Assembly: GCA_017475745.1 (NCBI GenBank)
Contig: JAFVEZ010000018.1
Coordinates: 1-64,000 of the forward strand
Direction: 5' to 3'
DNA length: 64,000 nucleotides
From: Selenomonadaceae bacterium
GTDB lineage: Bacteria > Bacillota > Negativicutes > Selenomonadales > Selenomonadaceae
Under the pieces are notes generated by a model. The model had not been told where the DNA came from, did not search any database, and saw only the letters and a program-made list of their open reading frames with translations. Shown in pieces: positions 46,444-55,278 of the stretch. The position numbers were made by a program, and so were the translations under genes. How positions within the stretch are numbered: the stretch's first letter is position 1; each line of letters opens with the position of its first letter.

Positions 46444-46464
46444 AATCTCTATATCATTGTCAAT

Positions 46465-47640
46465 TTAGCTTTCTGGAGCAATAGTAGTGCGGAGTTCACG
46501 TGTGCCGTTTTTGGTCTCAATGACAACAATGCCCTTAATTGGGTTATGAGTCTTAGCGTCCATAGTGATGACACCCGTGCCGACTTTGAGGTCTTTGATA
46601 TTTTCGATACTCTCGCGAATCTTCTCAGGATCGTCACCGCCGCGCTTAATGGCATCAATCAGCATCTTGCCTGCATCATAGCCGAGAGCCGCAAAGACAT
46701 TAGGATCGGTCTTGTATTCCTTCTTGTAGGATTCAAGGAACTCTTGGACATTCGGATCACCCTCGAAGTAGTGAGTGCAGAAATAAGTATTGTTGAGTGC
46801 GTCCTTACCGGCAATGTCGATGACCTTGGTGTCGTCCCAACCGTCAGTGCCAAGCATTGCAGCGGTGATACCAAGCTCACGGGCCTGCTTGACGATCTTG
46901 CCGACTTCCTCATAATAAGCCGGAACGAAGATGACATCAGCATTAGCCGTTTGAATCTTAGTAAGTGTTGCCTTGAAATCCTGATCTTTTGCGAGGAAAG
47001 CTTCTTCCATCACGACTTGACCACCGAGAGCTTCAAAGGTCTCCTTAAAGACTTTGCCGAGAGACTTGGAGTAATCGGAACTGGAATCAAGATAGAGTAC
47101 AGCCGTCTTGGCGTTCAAATCTTTAGCTGCAAACTCAGCCATAACGTTACCCTGCTGCGGGTCAATGAAGCAAGCGCGGAAGATGTAAGACTTCAACTCA
47201 CCATTATCAACAGTCACATCAGGATTGGTTGCTGCCGGCGCAATGACGGAGACCTTATTCTGAGCCGCCACGTCTGACTCTGCAATGACATTAGCCGTAA
47301 CTGCAGGACCAACAAGCGCTTTGACCTTATCGTCAGAGATCAACTTAGTAGCCGCGTTGACGGATTCAGCAGTCTCTGATTTTGCATCAGCCTCAACGAC
47401 CTTGATCTTCTTGCCGTTGATACCGCCGGCATCATTAGCTTCTTTGATGGCGAGCTTGAAACCGTTGTTAGCGTTTGAACCATACTGAGCATGGTTGCCG
47501 GTCAGCTCAAAGTTAGAACCGACAACGATCTCATCTGCATTTGAAGCGGACTGCTCACCGCAGCCTGCAAAGATACCGCAAGCCATAAGACCGCCGACAA
47601 TCAATGCAGCAAGTCTGGCTTTCTTCTTACCAAATAACAC
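46465..47640 (-). CDS. LivJ-like branched-chain amino acid/amide-binding lipoprotein
   Basis: A 391-residue type I periplasmic binding protein. The lipobox FAGC follows a hydrophobic signal (LAALIVGGLMACGI). Binding-domain blocks are IVVGSNFELTGNHAQYG, LVGPAVTANVIAESDVA, KTAVLYLDSSSDYSKSLGKVF and LGTDGWDD. The family (HAAT) delivers Leu/Ile/Val, other amino acids, amides or urea to LivHMGF transporters, but no such genes are close. Start is GTG 47640 behind AGGAGG. It ends at its own terminator, then a chemoreceptor gene follows. Confidence 0.92.
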   Translation of the reverse strand: MLFGKKKARLAALIVGGLMACGIFAGCGEQSASNADEIVVGSNFELTGNHAQYGSNANNGFKLAIKEANDAGGINGKKIKVVEADAKSETAESVNAATKLISDDKVKALVGPAVTANVIAESDVAAQNKVSVIAPAATNPDVTVDNGELKSYIFRACFIDPQQGNVMAEFAAKDLNAKTAVLYLDSSSDYSKSLGKVFKETFEALGGQVVMEEAFLAKDQDFKATLTKIQTANADVIFVPAYYEEVGKIVKQARELGITAAMLGTDGWDDTKVIDIAGKDALNNTYFCTHYFEGDPNVQEFLESYKKEYKTDPNVFAALGYDAGKMLIDAIKRGGDDPEKIRESIENIKDLKVGTGVITMDAKTHNPIKGIVVIETKNGTRELRTTIAPES

Positions 47641-47660
47641 TACAATTCCTCCTAATTAAA

Positions 47661-47712
47661 TAGCAGTTAAACGTGCAGTTTAAAACTGTCTTCTGTTTGA
47701 CTCTATCTGCTA
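47661..47712. repeat. Palindromic region upstream of the LivJ-like gene
   Basis: CAGTTTAAAACTG (47676-47688) is a perfect 6+6 inverted repeat, enclosed by TAGCAG (47661-47666) and CTGCTA (47707-47712). It lies 35-70 bases upstream of the GTG start and could be an operator or a leader stem; it has no T run. Confidence 0.4.
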
Positions 47713-47714
47713 CC

Positions 47715-48221
47715 TTACTTTTGAGATAACGCTTTAGCTATACCGCCAAGCAGATCAGCGGCAGTTGCTTGAGGGTTCTGCTGCTGGGCTTGACCTTGAG
47801 TCTGTTGAGCTGTTCCACCGAGTGCTCCAGCAAGTGCCCCAAGAGCACCAAGAGCTGCAGCTGCATTAGGTTGATTTGAAGCTTGCTGTTGAGCTTGTGC
47901 CTGCTGACCGGCACCCTGAGCAACTGCGCCAAGGACAGCCGCCAAAGGATTAGCTGCAGCGCCGCCTTGAGCCTGCCCTGCACCTTGAGCCGCACCAGAG
48001 AGAAGTCCGCTAACCATGCCAATCAAATCGCCCATTTTGTCGCCTGGCGTATTGGCAATGCCCATTACCACAAGCTGGAACATGGTTTTATCAACTTTCA
48101 TTCCATGTTGTGACATTACATTATAAATAGTATCGACAACATTTTGATTTTTTAATGCTTCTTTAATGCCGAATTTTTCAAGCATTTCGGAAATCTTCAC
48201 GAAAATTTCTTTAGTGTCCAT
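47715..48221 (-). CDS. Ala/Gln/Gly-rich low-complexity protein, function unknown
   Basis: A 168-residue protein. The first 75 residues are an ordinary helical domain (MDTKEIFVKISEMLEKFGIK, NVVDTIYNVMSQHGMKVD, QLVVMGIANTPGDKMGD). After that the chain is almost only Ala, Gln and Gly with short AALGALGALAGALGG-like runs, and it ends in an amphipathic DLLGGIAKALSQK. No signal peptide is seen. No good ribosome site lies at the ATG; GGAGGG is about 30 bases upstream, so translation may be weak or regulated. A promoter is inferred at the end of deoB. I do not recognise a family. Such tails occur in self-assembling or phase-separating proteins. Confidence 0.7.
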   Translation of the reverse strand: MDTKEIFVKISEMLEKFGIKEALKNQNVVDTIYNVMSQHGMKVDKTMFQLVVMGIANTPGDKMGDLIGMVSGLLSGAAQGAGQAQGGAAANPLAAVLGAVAQGAGQQAQAQQQASNQPNAAAALGALGALAGALGGTAQQTQGQAQQQNPQATAADLLGGIAKALSQK

Positions 48222-48282
48222 AATAAAATCGCTGCAAAGTACCTACAGCTTCTCCCTCCATCAATATTTTTATTAATTTTAC

Positions 48283-48311
48283 ATTGTATAACACATATTG
48301 AAGTTTAACAA
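48283..48311 (-). promoter_or_regulatory. Promoter for the Ala/Gln-rich protein gene
   Basis: On the minus strand TTGTTA (48306-48311), 17 bases, TACAAT (48283-48288). The -35 box overlaps the last codons of deoB. The leader is about 55 bases with GGAGGG in the middle. Confidence 0.6.
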
Positions 48312-49474
48312 TTTAATTGCTGAATGTCAACCCAAAATTTATTAATTTTAAACATGTCCGCAATGGTTGACGCGATCACGGCGAAGGTCGGGCGGGTGCC
48401 AAGATTTAATCCGGCTTCTATACTCTTACCGTAGACCAGCAAAGGAACATATTCACGAGTGTGGTCAGTACCCGGAGCGGCAGGATCGCAACCATGATCG
48501 GCAGTTATCATCAAAATGTCATCATCGCGCATTTTGCTCATAAACTCTCCAAGCTGTACATCAAAATCAGTCATTGCCTGCGCGTAGCCGTCAACGTCAC
48601 GCCTATGACCGTAGACCATATCAAAATCAACTAAATTGACGAAGCAAAGACCGTTGAAGTTTGTTTTCATGAGATTTAGAGTTTTGTCCATTCCATCCGC
48701 GTTGTTTTCGTTGACTCCAAGTGAACGAGTCAAACCGCGACTCGCAAAGATGTCAGCGATCTTGCCGACACCGATAACGTCAAAACCTTTTTGCTTGAGG
48801 GCATCAAGGACAGTTTCTTTCGGCGGCTCAAGTGAGAAGTCGTGGCGACGAGGTGTTCGCTCATAGTTGGGATACTCTCCAACGAATGGTCTGGCAATGA
48901 TTCTACCGACGCTATGTTCGCCTGTCATGATCTTTCGGGCAATTTGACAATATTTATAGAGCTTATCAACTGGCACTTTAGTTTCATGAGCGGCGATTTG
49001 TAGAACTGAATCAGCAGAAGTATAGACAATTAATGCGCCGGTCTCTTCATGTTCGCGACCGTAGTCATGAATGACCTTCGTGCCGGAATATGGCTGGTTG
49101 CAGATAATTTTACGGCCAAATGCTCTTTCAAGTTCGGCAATCACTTCAGCAGGAAAGCCGTTGGGATAAGTTGGAAGAGGTTTATCAGATATGACGCCTG
49201 CGATCTCCCAATGACCGATTGTTGTATCTTTGCCGCGTGACTTTTCCCTCAATCTTGCAAAAGTAGCCAGAGGGTTATCAATAGGATTGCCACATTCAAC
49301 GCCATCAATATTAAATAATCCAAGTTTTCGCAGATTCGGCACATTGAACTTGTCTGAAGTTGCAATCGACCTCAAAGTATTGCAGTCACCGTCGCCGAAG
49401 TCAGAAGCATCTGGTTCGGCACCTATACCAAAACTATCCAGAACTATCAAAAATACTCGTTTAATGTCACTCAT
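48305..49474 (-). CDS. deoB: Phosphopentomutase
   Basis: A 389-residue enzyme of the alkaline phosphatase superfamily that interconverts ribose/deoxyribose 1- and 5-phosphates in nucleoside salvage. Metal-site blocks are IVLDSFGIGAEPDA, NLVDFDMVYGHRRDV and ITADHGCDPAAPGTDHTRE; the phosphorylated Thr lies in GKDTTIGHWE. AAGAAGG precedes ATG 49474. No deoA, deoC or deoD is next to it. Confidence 0.97.
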   Translation of the reverse strand: MSDIKRVFLIVLDSFGIGAEPDASDFGDGDCNTLRSIATSDKFNVPNLRKLGLFNIDGVECGNPIDNPLATFARLREKSRGKDTTIGHWEIAGVISDKPLPTYPNGFPAEVIAELERAFGRKIICNQPYSGTKVIHDYGREHEETGALIVYTSADSVLQIAAHETKVPVDKLYKYCQIARKIMTGEHSVGRIIARPFVGEYPNYERTPRRHDFSLEPPKETVLDALKQKGFDVIGVGKIADIFASRGLTRSLGVNENNADGMDKTLNLMKTNFNGLCFVNLVDFDMVYGHRRDVDGYAQAMTDFDVQLGEFMSKMRDDDILMITADHGCDPAAPGTDHTREYVPLLVYGKSIEAGLNLGTRPTFAVIASTIADMFKINKFWVDIQQLNC

Positions 49475-49598
49475 TTTTGACCTTCTTCCTTAAATACTAC
49501 TACAGATTGTATCACCCTACTCTATACCCGTCAACGAGTTTTTACAGATACTCAATCTCATATCTGCCATTTGAAATCCTTACCTTTCATTATTAACC

Positions 49599-49627
49599 TT
49601 GATAATCTCTCAAATAAATGGTATACT
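49599..49627 (+). promoter_or_regulatory. Sigma-A promoter for the CNNM/CBS gene
   Basis: TTGATA at 49599-49604, 17 bases, TATACT at 49622-49627. Confidence 0.75.
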
Positions 49628-49679
49628 CTTCTTAATAGTAAAGACTTTACCTGCTGTTGAAAAGAAGGAGTTACAATAA

Positions 49680-51002
49680 ATGGACATTGTGCCTATATTA
49701 CTTCAAGCTCTACTGGTTCTATTTCTGATCTCAATGAATGGTTTCTTTGTTGCGGCTGAGTTCTGCTGTGTCAAGATGAGGTCAAGTCGCCTGGAAACAC
49801 TCATTCAAGAAGGCAACAAGCGCGCCAAATATGCAAAGCAGCTAACAGATGAACTTGATGAGTCCCTCTCTGTTACTCAACTTGGAATCACCTTGGCTTC
49901 ACTGGGTCTAGGCTGGGTCGGAGAGCCTTTTGTTGCTGAATTGATTTTACCTATAACACGCTCGGCGGGCTTCAATGACACTGTTGGTCATACTATTGCC
50001 CTTGCCGTTGCCTTTACGATTATTACCTCAATGCACATCATATTGGGAGAACTCACACCAAAGTCAATGGCAATCGCTAATACCGAGAAGATTATGTTGA
50101 CAATCGCTCTGCCAATGTTGATATTTTGGAAGGTCTTCTATCCGTTCGTTTGGTTATTAAACTCAACAGCGAACTTTGTCAGCAGACATTTGGGATTTAC
50201 ACAGAGCGGCGAGGGTGAAGTAGCTCACAACCCTGAAGAGATACGCCTTCTTATGGAAGAGAGCCACAGGCAAGGTTTGGTTGATGACACTGAGGTTGAC
50301 TTCGTTGATAACGTGTTTGACTTCACTGAACTCAATGTCCGTGAGATAATGGTCCCGCGAACTGATATGGTTTGCATTTATCTTGACAAATCCTACGAAG
50401 AGAATCTCAAGATCATACTTGAAGAGCAGATGACGCGTTATCCGATTTGCAAAGAGGATAAGGATCATATAATCGGCTTCTTGCATGTCAAGGATTTAAT
50501 GAACTCAATCGCTAGTGGCAAGAGTAAAGTCAGCTTTCGTCACCTCGCCCGCAAGGTCTTTGTAGTGCCGGAGAGCATGGACGTTTCAGTCTTGTTGAAG
50601 ACCATGCAGAAGAATCGTTCACAACTTGCCATTGTAGTTGATGAGTACGGTGGTACTGCGGGCATGGTGACCATTGAGGATATCATTGAGGAGATTGTCG
50701 GTGATATTCAAGATGAGTTTGATGAGGAGCGCCCGACTGCGGAGAAGCGCAGCGATAATGTCTATTCCATTGACGCCAAGATGATGCTGGAAGATTTAGA
50801 GGATACCCTTGGCATCAAGATTGAAGATGATGATGTTGACACTATTGGCGGTTGGCTCTACGATCAACTTGGCGGTGATCCACAAGTCGGTCAGCAGAGT
50901 TCTTACGAAGGTAACATCTTCAGTGTTGAAGAAGTAGAAGGTGTCAGAATCACTCGTATCCTTGTGCAGCTCTCCAAGAAGGTTCCGGCAGAAGATCAAT
51001 GA
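49680..51002 (+). CDS. Hemolysin-family CNNM/CorC-like membrane protein with CBS pair
   Basis: A 440-residue inner-membrane protein. The N-terminal CNNM (DUF21) domain has about four helices (LVLFLISMNGFFVAAEFCCV; VTQLGITLASLGLGWVGEP; HIILGELTPKS). It is followed by two CBS repeats (REIMVPRTDMVCIYLD; AIVVDEYGGTAGMVTIEDII) and a C-terminal CorC/HlyC domain (STIGGWL-like DTIGGWLYDQLGG). Relatives act in Mg2+ or Na+/Co2+ homeostasis rather than as hemolysins. AAGGAG lies before ATG 49680 and a clear promoter precedes it. Confidence 0.93.
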   Translation: MDIVPILLQALLVLFLISMNGFFVAAEFCCVKMRSSRLETLIQEGNKRAKYAKQLTDELDESLSVTQLGITLASLGLGWVGEPFVAELILPITRSAGFNDTVGHTIALAVAFTIITSMHIILGELTPKSMAIANTEKIMLTIALPMLIFWKVFYPFVWLLNSTANFVSRHLGFTQSGEGEVAHNPEEIRLLMEESHRQGLVDDTEVDFVDNVFDFTELNVREIMVPRTDMVCIYLDKSYEENLKIILEEQMTRYPICKEDKDHIIGFLHVKDLMNSIASGKSKVSFRHLARKVFVVPESMDVSVLLKTMQKNRSQLAIVVDEYGGTAGMVTIEDIIEEIVGDIQDEFDEERPTAEKRSDNVYSIDAKMMLEDLEDTLGIKIEDDDVDTIGGWLYDQLGGDPQVGQQSSYEGNIFSVEEVEGVRITRILVQLSKKVPAEDQ

Positions 51003-51015
51003 GTCAAAGTTAGAT

Positions 51016-51044
51016 TTGTCAAGTGTCCAATCTTAATGTATAAT
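51016..51044 (+). promoter_or_regulatory. Sigma-A promoter for the small anchored protein gene
   Basis: TTGTCA at 51016-51021, 17 bases, TATAAT at 51039-51044. Confidence 0.75.
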
Positions 51045-51081
51045 ATGATTAACATATTGAACATCAGAGGTGATCGCCTAA

Positions 51082-51546
51082 TTGCAAAGGATTTTAGTAG
51101 CATTTGGCATTACATTAATGTTAGTCGGTGTATTCGGCTTATCATATATTTGGCATTTCGACAATCGAGATGCCGATAGTCTATCGGATTATGCAAGAAT
51201 AGAGTTTAACGTTTCACGTGACGGAGAAGGCTACGTTGAAGGTGCTGTACTCTCGCTATGGGATTACAGATTTGATCGAGCTGAACTCTTGCCCAAAGCG
51301 ATCTTATTCACTGATGGTGCTCCTTGGGACATGAAGGCAACTACCAAACACACGCCGCCGCCAATGAGTGGAGACCGATTCAAGAGTGAGAATAAACTCT
51401 TCGTTGAGTTCCCAAAGTCAAGTTTAAAGTCAATATTGAGTGCCGAATCAATCAGATTTAGATTCTTCTACGACAACGGTCAATCTATAGATTTACCTCT
51501 GGACAATAAGGAATTGGCACTTTGGAAGCGAAGGTTGAGATGGTAG
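51082..51546 (+). CDS. Membrane-anchored protein of unknown function
   Basis: A 154-residue protein starting at TTG 51082 with AGAGGTG upstream. An N-terminal hydrophobic anchor (ILVAFGITLMLVGVFGLSYI) is followed by a beta-rich extracytoplasmic part: YARIEFNVSRDGEGYVEGAVLS, WDYRFDRAELLPKAILFTDG, KLFVEFPKSSL and IRFRFFYDNG. The pattern of alternating strands suggests a small beta sandwich. No family was recognised. It has its own promoter and is not clearly tied to either neighbour. Confidence 0.7.
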   Translation: MQRILVAFGITLMLVGVFGLSYIWHFDNRDADSLSDYARIEFNVSRDGEGYVEGAVLSLWDYRFDRAELLPKAILFTDGAPWDMKATTKHTPPPMSGDRFKSENKLFVEFPKSSLKSILSAESIRFRFFYDNGQSIDLPLDNKELALWKRRLRW

Positions 51547-51551
51547 TGACC

Positions 51552-51580
51552 TTGCCTTTAGTGTATCTTTGTGATATAAT
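51552..51580 (+). promoter_or_regulatory. Sigma-A promoter for the acyl-CoA ligase gene
   Basis: TTGCCT at 51552-51557, 17 bases, TATAAT at 51575-51580. Confidence 0.7.
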
Positions 51581-51621
51581 CTCTTAGTTATGAATATTAC
51601 AATGAAGGAGAGACTTATATA

Positions 51622-53268
51622 ATGCCTGTTATGGAGTACTTGGAGCGCAATGCCGAGCTTTACGGTGACGAAGTTGCGCTTGTTGAGCTGAATCCTGCCG
51701 AGCCTGAAGATCGTCGAATGAGCTGGAAGGAATACAGCTTGATTGAAGCTAACAGATTTGAACCTTATCGACGCGAGATAACCTGGTCGGTTTTCAACGA
51801 GAAGGCTAATCGCTGCGCTAATCTTCTGCTTGAGCGTGGTGTGCAAAAGGGCGACAAAGTTGCAATCATTATGTATAACTGCCTTGAGTGGTTGCCGATT
51901 TACTTCGGTATTCTCAAGACCGGTGCCATAGCTGTGCCGTTTAACTTCAGATATGACGCCGAAGAAATCCTCTACTGTGCAGAGCTGGCTGAGGTCGATG
52001 TGATAATCTTTGGCAGTGAGTTCATAGGCAGACTTGAAGTTCATGCCGAGAGATTGAGTCAAGGTCGTCTTTTGATTTACGTTGGTGACAACTGTCCGAG
52101 CTTCGCCGAGAGTTACCACCTACTTGCTGCAAACTGTTCCAGCGCCAAGCCTAATGTTGACGAGATAACCGACGACGACTTCGGTGCAATTTACTTCAGC
52201 TCCGGTACAACGGGCTTTCCAAAGGCAATACTTCACAAACACCAATCACTTACTCAAGCGGCGCAAATGGAGCAGAAGCACCATTTAACTGGTCGAAATG
52301 ATGTGTTCCTCTGTATACCACCACTCTACCACACCGGTGCAAAGTTCCACTGGATGGGCAGTTTGGTTGCCGGAAGTAAAGCCGTCTTGCTTAAAGGCAC
52401 TAAGCCGGAAGTGATTCTTGACGCTGTCTCAAAGGAGAAGTGTACGATCGTCTGGCTATTGGTGCCTTGGGCGCAGGACATTCTGGACGCTCTTGACAAC
52501 GGTACTTTGAAGATTTCAGACTATGAGCTTGAGCAATGGCGCCTAATGCATATCGGTGCACAACCAGTGCCGCCGTCGCTGATTCAGCATTGGAAGGAAT
52601 ACTTCCCGCACCACGACTATGACACCAACTACGGTCTCAGTGAGTCAACTGGTCCGGGCTGTGTTCACCTTGGACTTGAGAATATCAGCAAAGTCGGTGC
52701 AATCGGCATACCAGGCTATCGCTGGCAATGCAAGATTATCGACGAGAATGGCGTAGAAGTCAAACAGGGTGATGTTGGTGAACTCTGCGTCAAAGGTCCC
52801 GGCGTTATGACTTGCTACTACAACGACGAGAAGGCGACTGCTGAAGTTCTCAAGGATGGCTGGCTTCTCACTGGTGATATGGCTATGCAGGACGACGACG
52901 GCTTCATCTTCCTGGTTGACCGCAAGAAAGATGTCATTGTCAGCGGTGGTGAGAACATCTATCCTGTACAGATTGAAGACTTTCTACACAAGTTCGACAA
53001 AGTTAAAGATGTTGCCGTTATTGGTCTTGCTGACAGGCGTCTCGGCGAGATTGCTGCAGCTATTATTGAGATCAAAGACGGTATGACGTGCACTGAGGAC
53101 GAGATCAACTTATTCTGCAAAGAGTTGCCGAGATACAAACGCCCGAAGAAAATAATCTTCGCCGATATTCCGCGCAACGCTACAGGCAAAATCGAGAAGC
53201 CGGCTCTTCGCAAGCGCTATGGTGCAGATAAACTTGTTCGCGATCAAATAACAAGGAGCAAGGGATAA
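51622..53268 (+). CDS. AMP-dependent acyl-CoA synthetase (fatty-acid CoA ligase family)
   Basis: A 548-residue adenylate-forming enzyme that activates a carboxylic acid with ATP and joins it to CoA. Motifs: YFSSGTTGFPKA (A3, P-loop), YGLSESTG (A5), WLLTGDMA (A7), DRKKDVIVSGGENIYP (A8) and ATGKIEK with the catalytic Lys (A10). The acid substrate is unknown; overall look is that of medium/long-chain ligases. An unusual polar insert (about residues 30-52, PEDRRMSWKEYSLIEANRF) precedes the first conserved helix. The final TRSKG and the stop codon lie inside a dispersed repeat (53251-53320), so the C-terminus may have been replaced by its insertion. Confidence 0.92.
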   Translation: MPVMEYLERNAELYGDEVALVELNPAEPEDRRMSWKEYSLIEANRFEPYRREITWSVFNEKANRCANLLLERGVQKGDKVAIIMYNCLEWLPIYFGILKTGAIAVPFNFRYDAEEILYCAELAEVDVIIFGSEFIGRLEVHAERLSQGRLLIYVGDNCPSFAESYHLLAANCSSAKPNVDEITDDDFGAIYFSSGTTGFPKAILHKHQSLTQAAQMEQKHHLTGRNDVFLCIPPLYHTGAKFHWMGSLVAGSKAVLLKGTKPEVILDAVSKEKCTIVWLLVPWAQDILDALDNGTLKISDYELEQWRLMHIGAQPVPPSLIQHWKEYFPHHDYDTNYGLSESTGPGCVHLGLENISKVGAIGIPGYRWQCKIIDENGVEVKQGDVGELCVKGPGVMTCYYNDEKATAEVLKDGWLLTGDMAMQDDDGFIFLVDRKKDVIVSGGENIYPVQIEDFLHKFDKVKDVAVIGLADRRLGEIAAAIIEIKDGMTCTEDEINLFCKELPRYKRPKKIIFADIPRNATGKIEKPALRKRYGADKLVRDQITRSKG

Positions 53269-53320
53269 GGAGCAAGGGACAAGTGAACTCAAGCCCCACT
53301 TGCTCCTTGACCCTTGACCC
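53251..53320 (+). repeat. Dispersed hairpin repeat, copy 1
   Basis: The repeat has GGGACAAGT, a 16-base gap and ACTTGCTCCTTG, then CCCTTG and CCTAATTA-like ending; AAGGAGCAAG (53267-53276) pairs perfectly with CTTGCTCCTT (53299-53308). Copy 2 at 59311-59382 has the same order in the same orientation. This copy carries the stop codon of the acyl-CoA ligase gene. Confidence 0.7.
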
Positions 53321-53325
53321 TAATT

Positions 53326-53362
53326 AAAAATCCTCTGCCATATCTCACGACAGAGGATTTTT
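53326..53362 (+). terminator. Bidirectional terminator between the ligase and chemoreceptor genes
   Basis: AAAAATCCTCTG (53326-53337) pairs with CAGAGGATTTTT (53351-53362), a 12-bp stem with T runs on both strands, between convergent genes. Confidence 0.9.
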
Positions 53363-53386
53363 CTTTGGGAATTTCAATGCTGTATA

Positions 53387-55144
53387 TTAGAACTTAAATT
53401 TCTGAAGTTCACCTTGCAGGTCTTGAGCGAGTTGAGCAAGTGCATCGGAAGCAGATGCAATCTCTTCAGCAGAAGCAGACTGCTCTTGTGAAGCTGCAGA
53501 GACAGATTCCATCTCGCCAGCAACTTGTGCACCCTTCTCTGAGATTTTTTCCGAACGACCTTTGATCTTTTGTGTATCTTCCAATACGGCTTGAATCTCT
53601 CTCACCATGTTAGCTGCATCTTTGGAAGAATGAATTGAGGCTTCTTTAATTTCATCAAAGTTGACACGAAGCTGTTCAACACTCTTACTGCCCTCACGAA
53701 CGGCAACAGAACCGTCATGCATTGACTTGACAGCAGCATCGGTATCATTTTGAATGGCACCAATAAGATTTGCGATCTTCTGCGCTGCGCCTTGTGACTC
53801 TTCGGCAAGTTTACGAACTTCGTCAGCGACGACAGCAAATCCGCGGCCATGTTCACCTGCACGCGCTGCCTCAATCGCTGCGTTGAGAGCAAGCAAGTTA
53901 GTTTGTTCAGCGATACCGCTGATAGCTTCAACAATTTGACCGATTTCCTTAGAACGCTGACCAAGCTTGTCAACAGTTGCTGCTGATTCATTGACGATCT
54001 TTTCAACGCCAAGAATCTGATTGATAGCTGATTCAACGGCACTGCTACCGGCTTCAGCTTGTGAACTTGAAAGTTCAGCATGTTCGGAAACGGTATTAAC
54101 AGTCTTATTCATGGTATCAATGGAAACCAAAGCATGGTTGATGGAATCCATTGCGTCGCCAACCAACTGCTGCTGCTCAACAACTGCACCGGCGGAACTG
54201 GTAACAGAATTTGCAACCTGTTCGGAAGCCTGTGCACTTTGATGAGCGGAAGCTGTTAACTCTTGAGAGGAAGCTGCAAGCTGTTCGGAGGACTGACTTG
54301 CCTTTTTGATAAGCTCATTGATAACCTTTCTGACTATTACCAGTTTTTCATTCATTTCACCGAACTCATCACCGCGATGTTCAACAGGCTCGCGACCTTC
54401 ACGGAAGTCACCATTAGCGAGTTTATCAAATACGCGAATGAGGTGTTCCAGAGGATTAGTAACAGCTTTGATTATCAAAGTACTGGTCGCAAGAAGGATC
54501 AATGCAATGACGATACAGGTTATAATCATGTTACGCGTTGCAGCATTGGCGTCTTCTTCACCTTTTTTAAGCATTTCCTGTGCATCTTCACTTGCTAATT
54601 GTTGAAGTTTGGCAAGTGAATCGCCCAAGCTCATTGCATATGGCATACATTCTTTTTCATAGTAAGCCATTGCGGCATTTCTGTGGTCTGCCATTACAAT
54701 TCTGTCAGTTTTGGCAGCTTCAGGTGGTCTCATGTTCATCAAGTTTGTACCTGCCTGCCTAAATTTTTCCCATTCACCTTTAATTTCATTAAGTGTAGCC
54801 ATCAATTCCGGATCATCCGCAATGATTTTGCTGAAGTTGGCGATGTTTTCGTCCATATCCTTTGCAGCACCTTCAAACTTGGCCTTGCGAGACGAAACTA
54901 AACTTTCATCAGCCGTGAGTGGTGCGAGTGCTGCCTGAACTTGTGCGTATCGCGTTGAATATCTTGATCTGCCAATATAAAAAATGCTCATTAGGTTTCG
55001 ATTATACATGACATCCATTTGCTCTTTTGAAGACTGGATACCAACATAACCGACAATACCAACGATTATCATTCCGATCAAAGCAACGACGTTAAGGATT
55101 ATGAGTTTATACACCACCTTAATGTCATTCATCATACCGCCCAT
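53387..55144 (-). CDS. Methyl-accepting chemotaxis protein (4HB-type sensor)
   Basis: A 585-residue receptor. TM1 spans about residues 10-35, then a four-helix-bundle-like periplasmic region with [20 protein letters not shown] (the usual Arg-rich first helix), TM2 ([19 protein letters not shown]), HAMP and the cytoplasmic domain with [24 protein letters not shown] upstream of ATG 55144 is used; a longer frame would start within the promoter at 55185-55213. No CheB/CheR pentapeptide is visible at the end. Confidence 0.95.
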   Translation of the reverse strand: MGGMMNDIKVVYKLIILNVVALIGMIIVGIVGYVGIQSSKEQMDVMYNRNLMSIFYIGRSRYSTRYAQVQAALAPLTADESLVSSRKAKFEGAAKDMDENIANFSKIIADDPELMATLNEIKGEWEKFRQAGTNLMNMRPPEAAKTDRIVMADHRNAAMAYYEKECMPYAMSLGDSLAKLQQLASEDAQEMLKKGEEDANAATRNMIITCIVIALILLATSTLIIKAVTNPLEHLIRVFDKLANGDFREGREPVEHRGDEFGEMNEKLVIVRKVINELIKKASQSSEQLAASSQELTASAHQSAQASEQVANSVTSSAGAVVEQQQLVGDAMDSINHALVSIDTMNKTVNTVSEHAELSSSQAEAGSSAVESAINQILGVEKIVNESAATVDKLGQRSKEIGQIVEAISGIAEQTNLLALNAAIEAARAGEHGRGFAVVADEVRKLAEESQGAAQKIANLIGAIQNDTDAAVKSMHDGSVAVREGSKSVEQLRVNFDEIKEASIHSSKDAANMVREIQAVLEDTQKIKGRSEKISEKGAQVAGEMESVSAASQEQSASAEEIASASDALAQLAQDLQGELQKFKF

Positions 55145-55184
55145 ATAAATTCCCTCACTTTCACAAATAAATATAACACTAATT

Positions 55185-55213
55185 ATTTTACAATTAATTT
55201 CACAAACTGTCAA
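55185..55213 (-). promoter_or_regulatory. Sigma-A promoter for the third chemoreceptor gene
   Basis: On the minus strand TTGACA (55208-55213), 17 bases, TAAAAT (55185-55190). Confidence 0.8.
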
Positions 55214-55278
55214 CATTTACAGTTCGTATTTTCATCACAATTTCAGACTTTGTATTTTGAGTCTTCCTCAACTAATCG

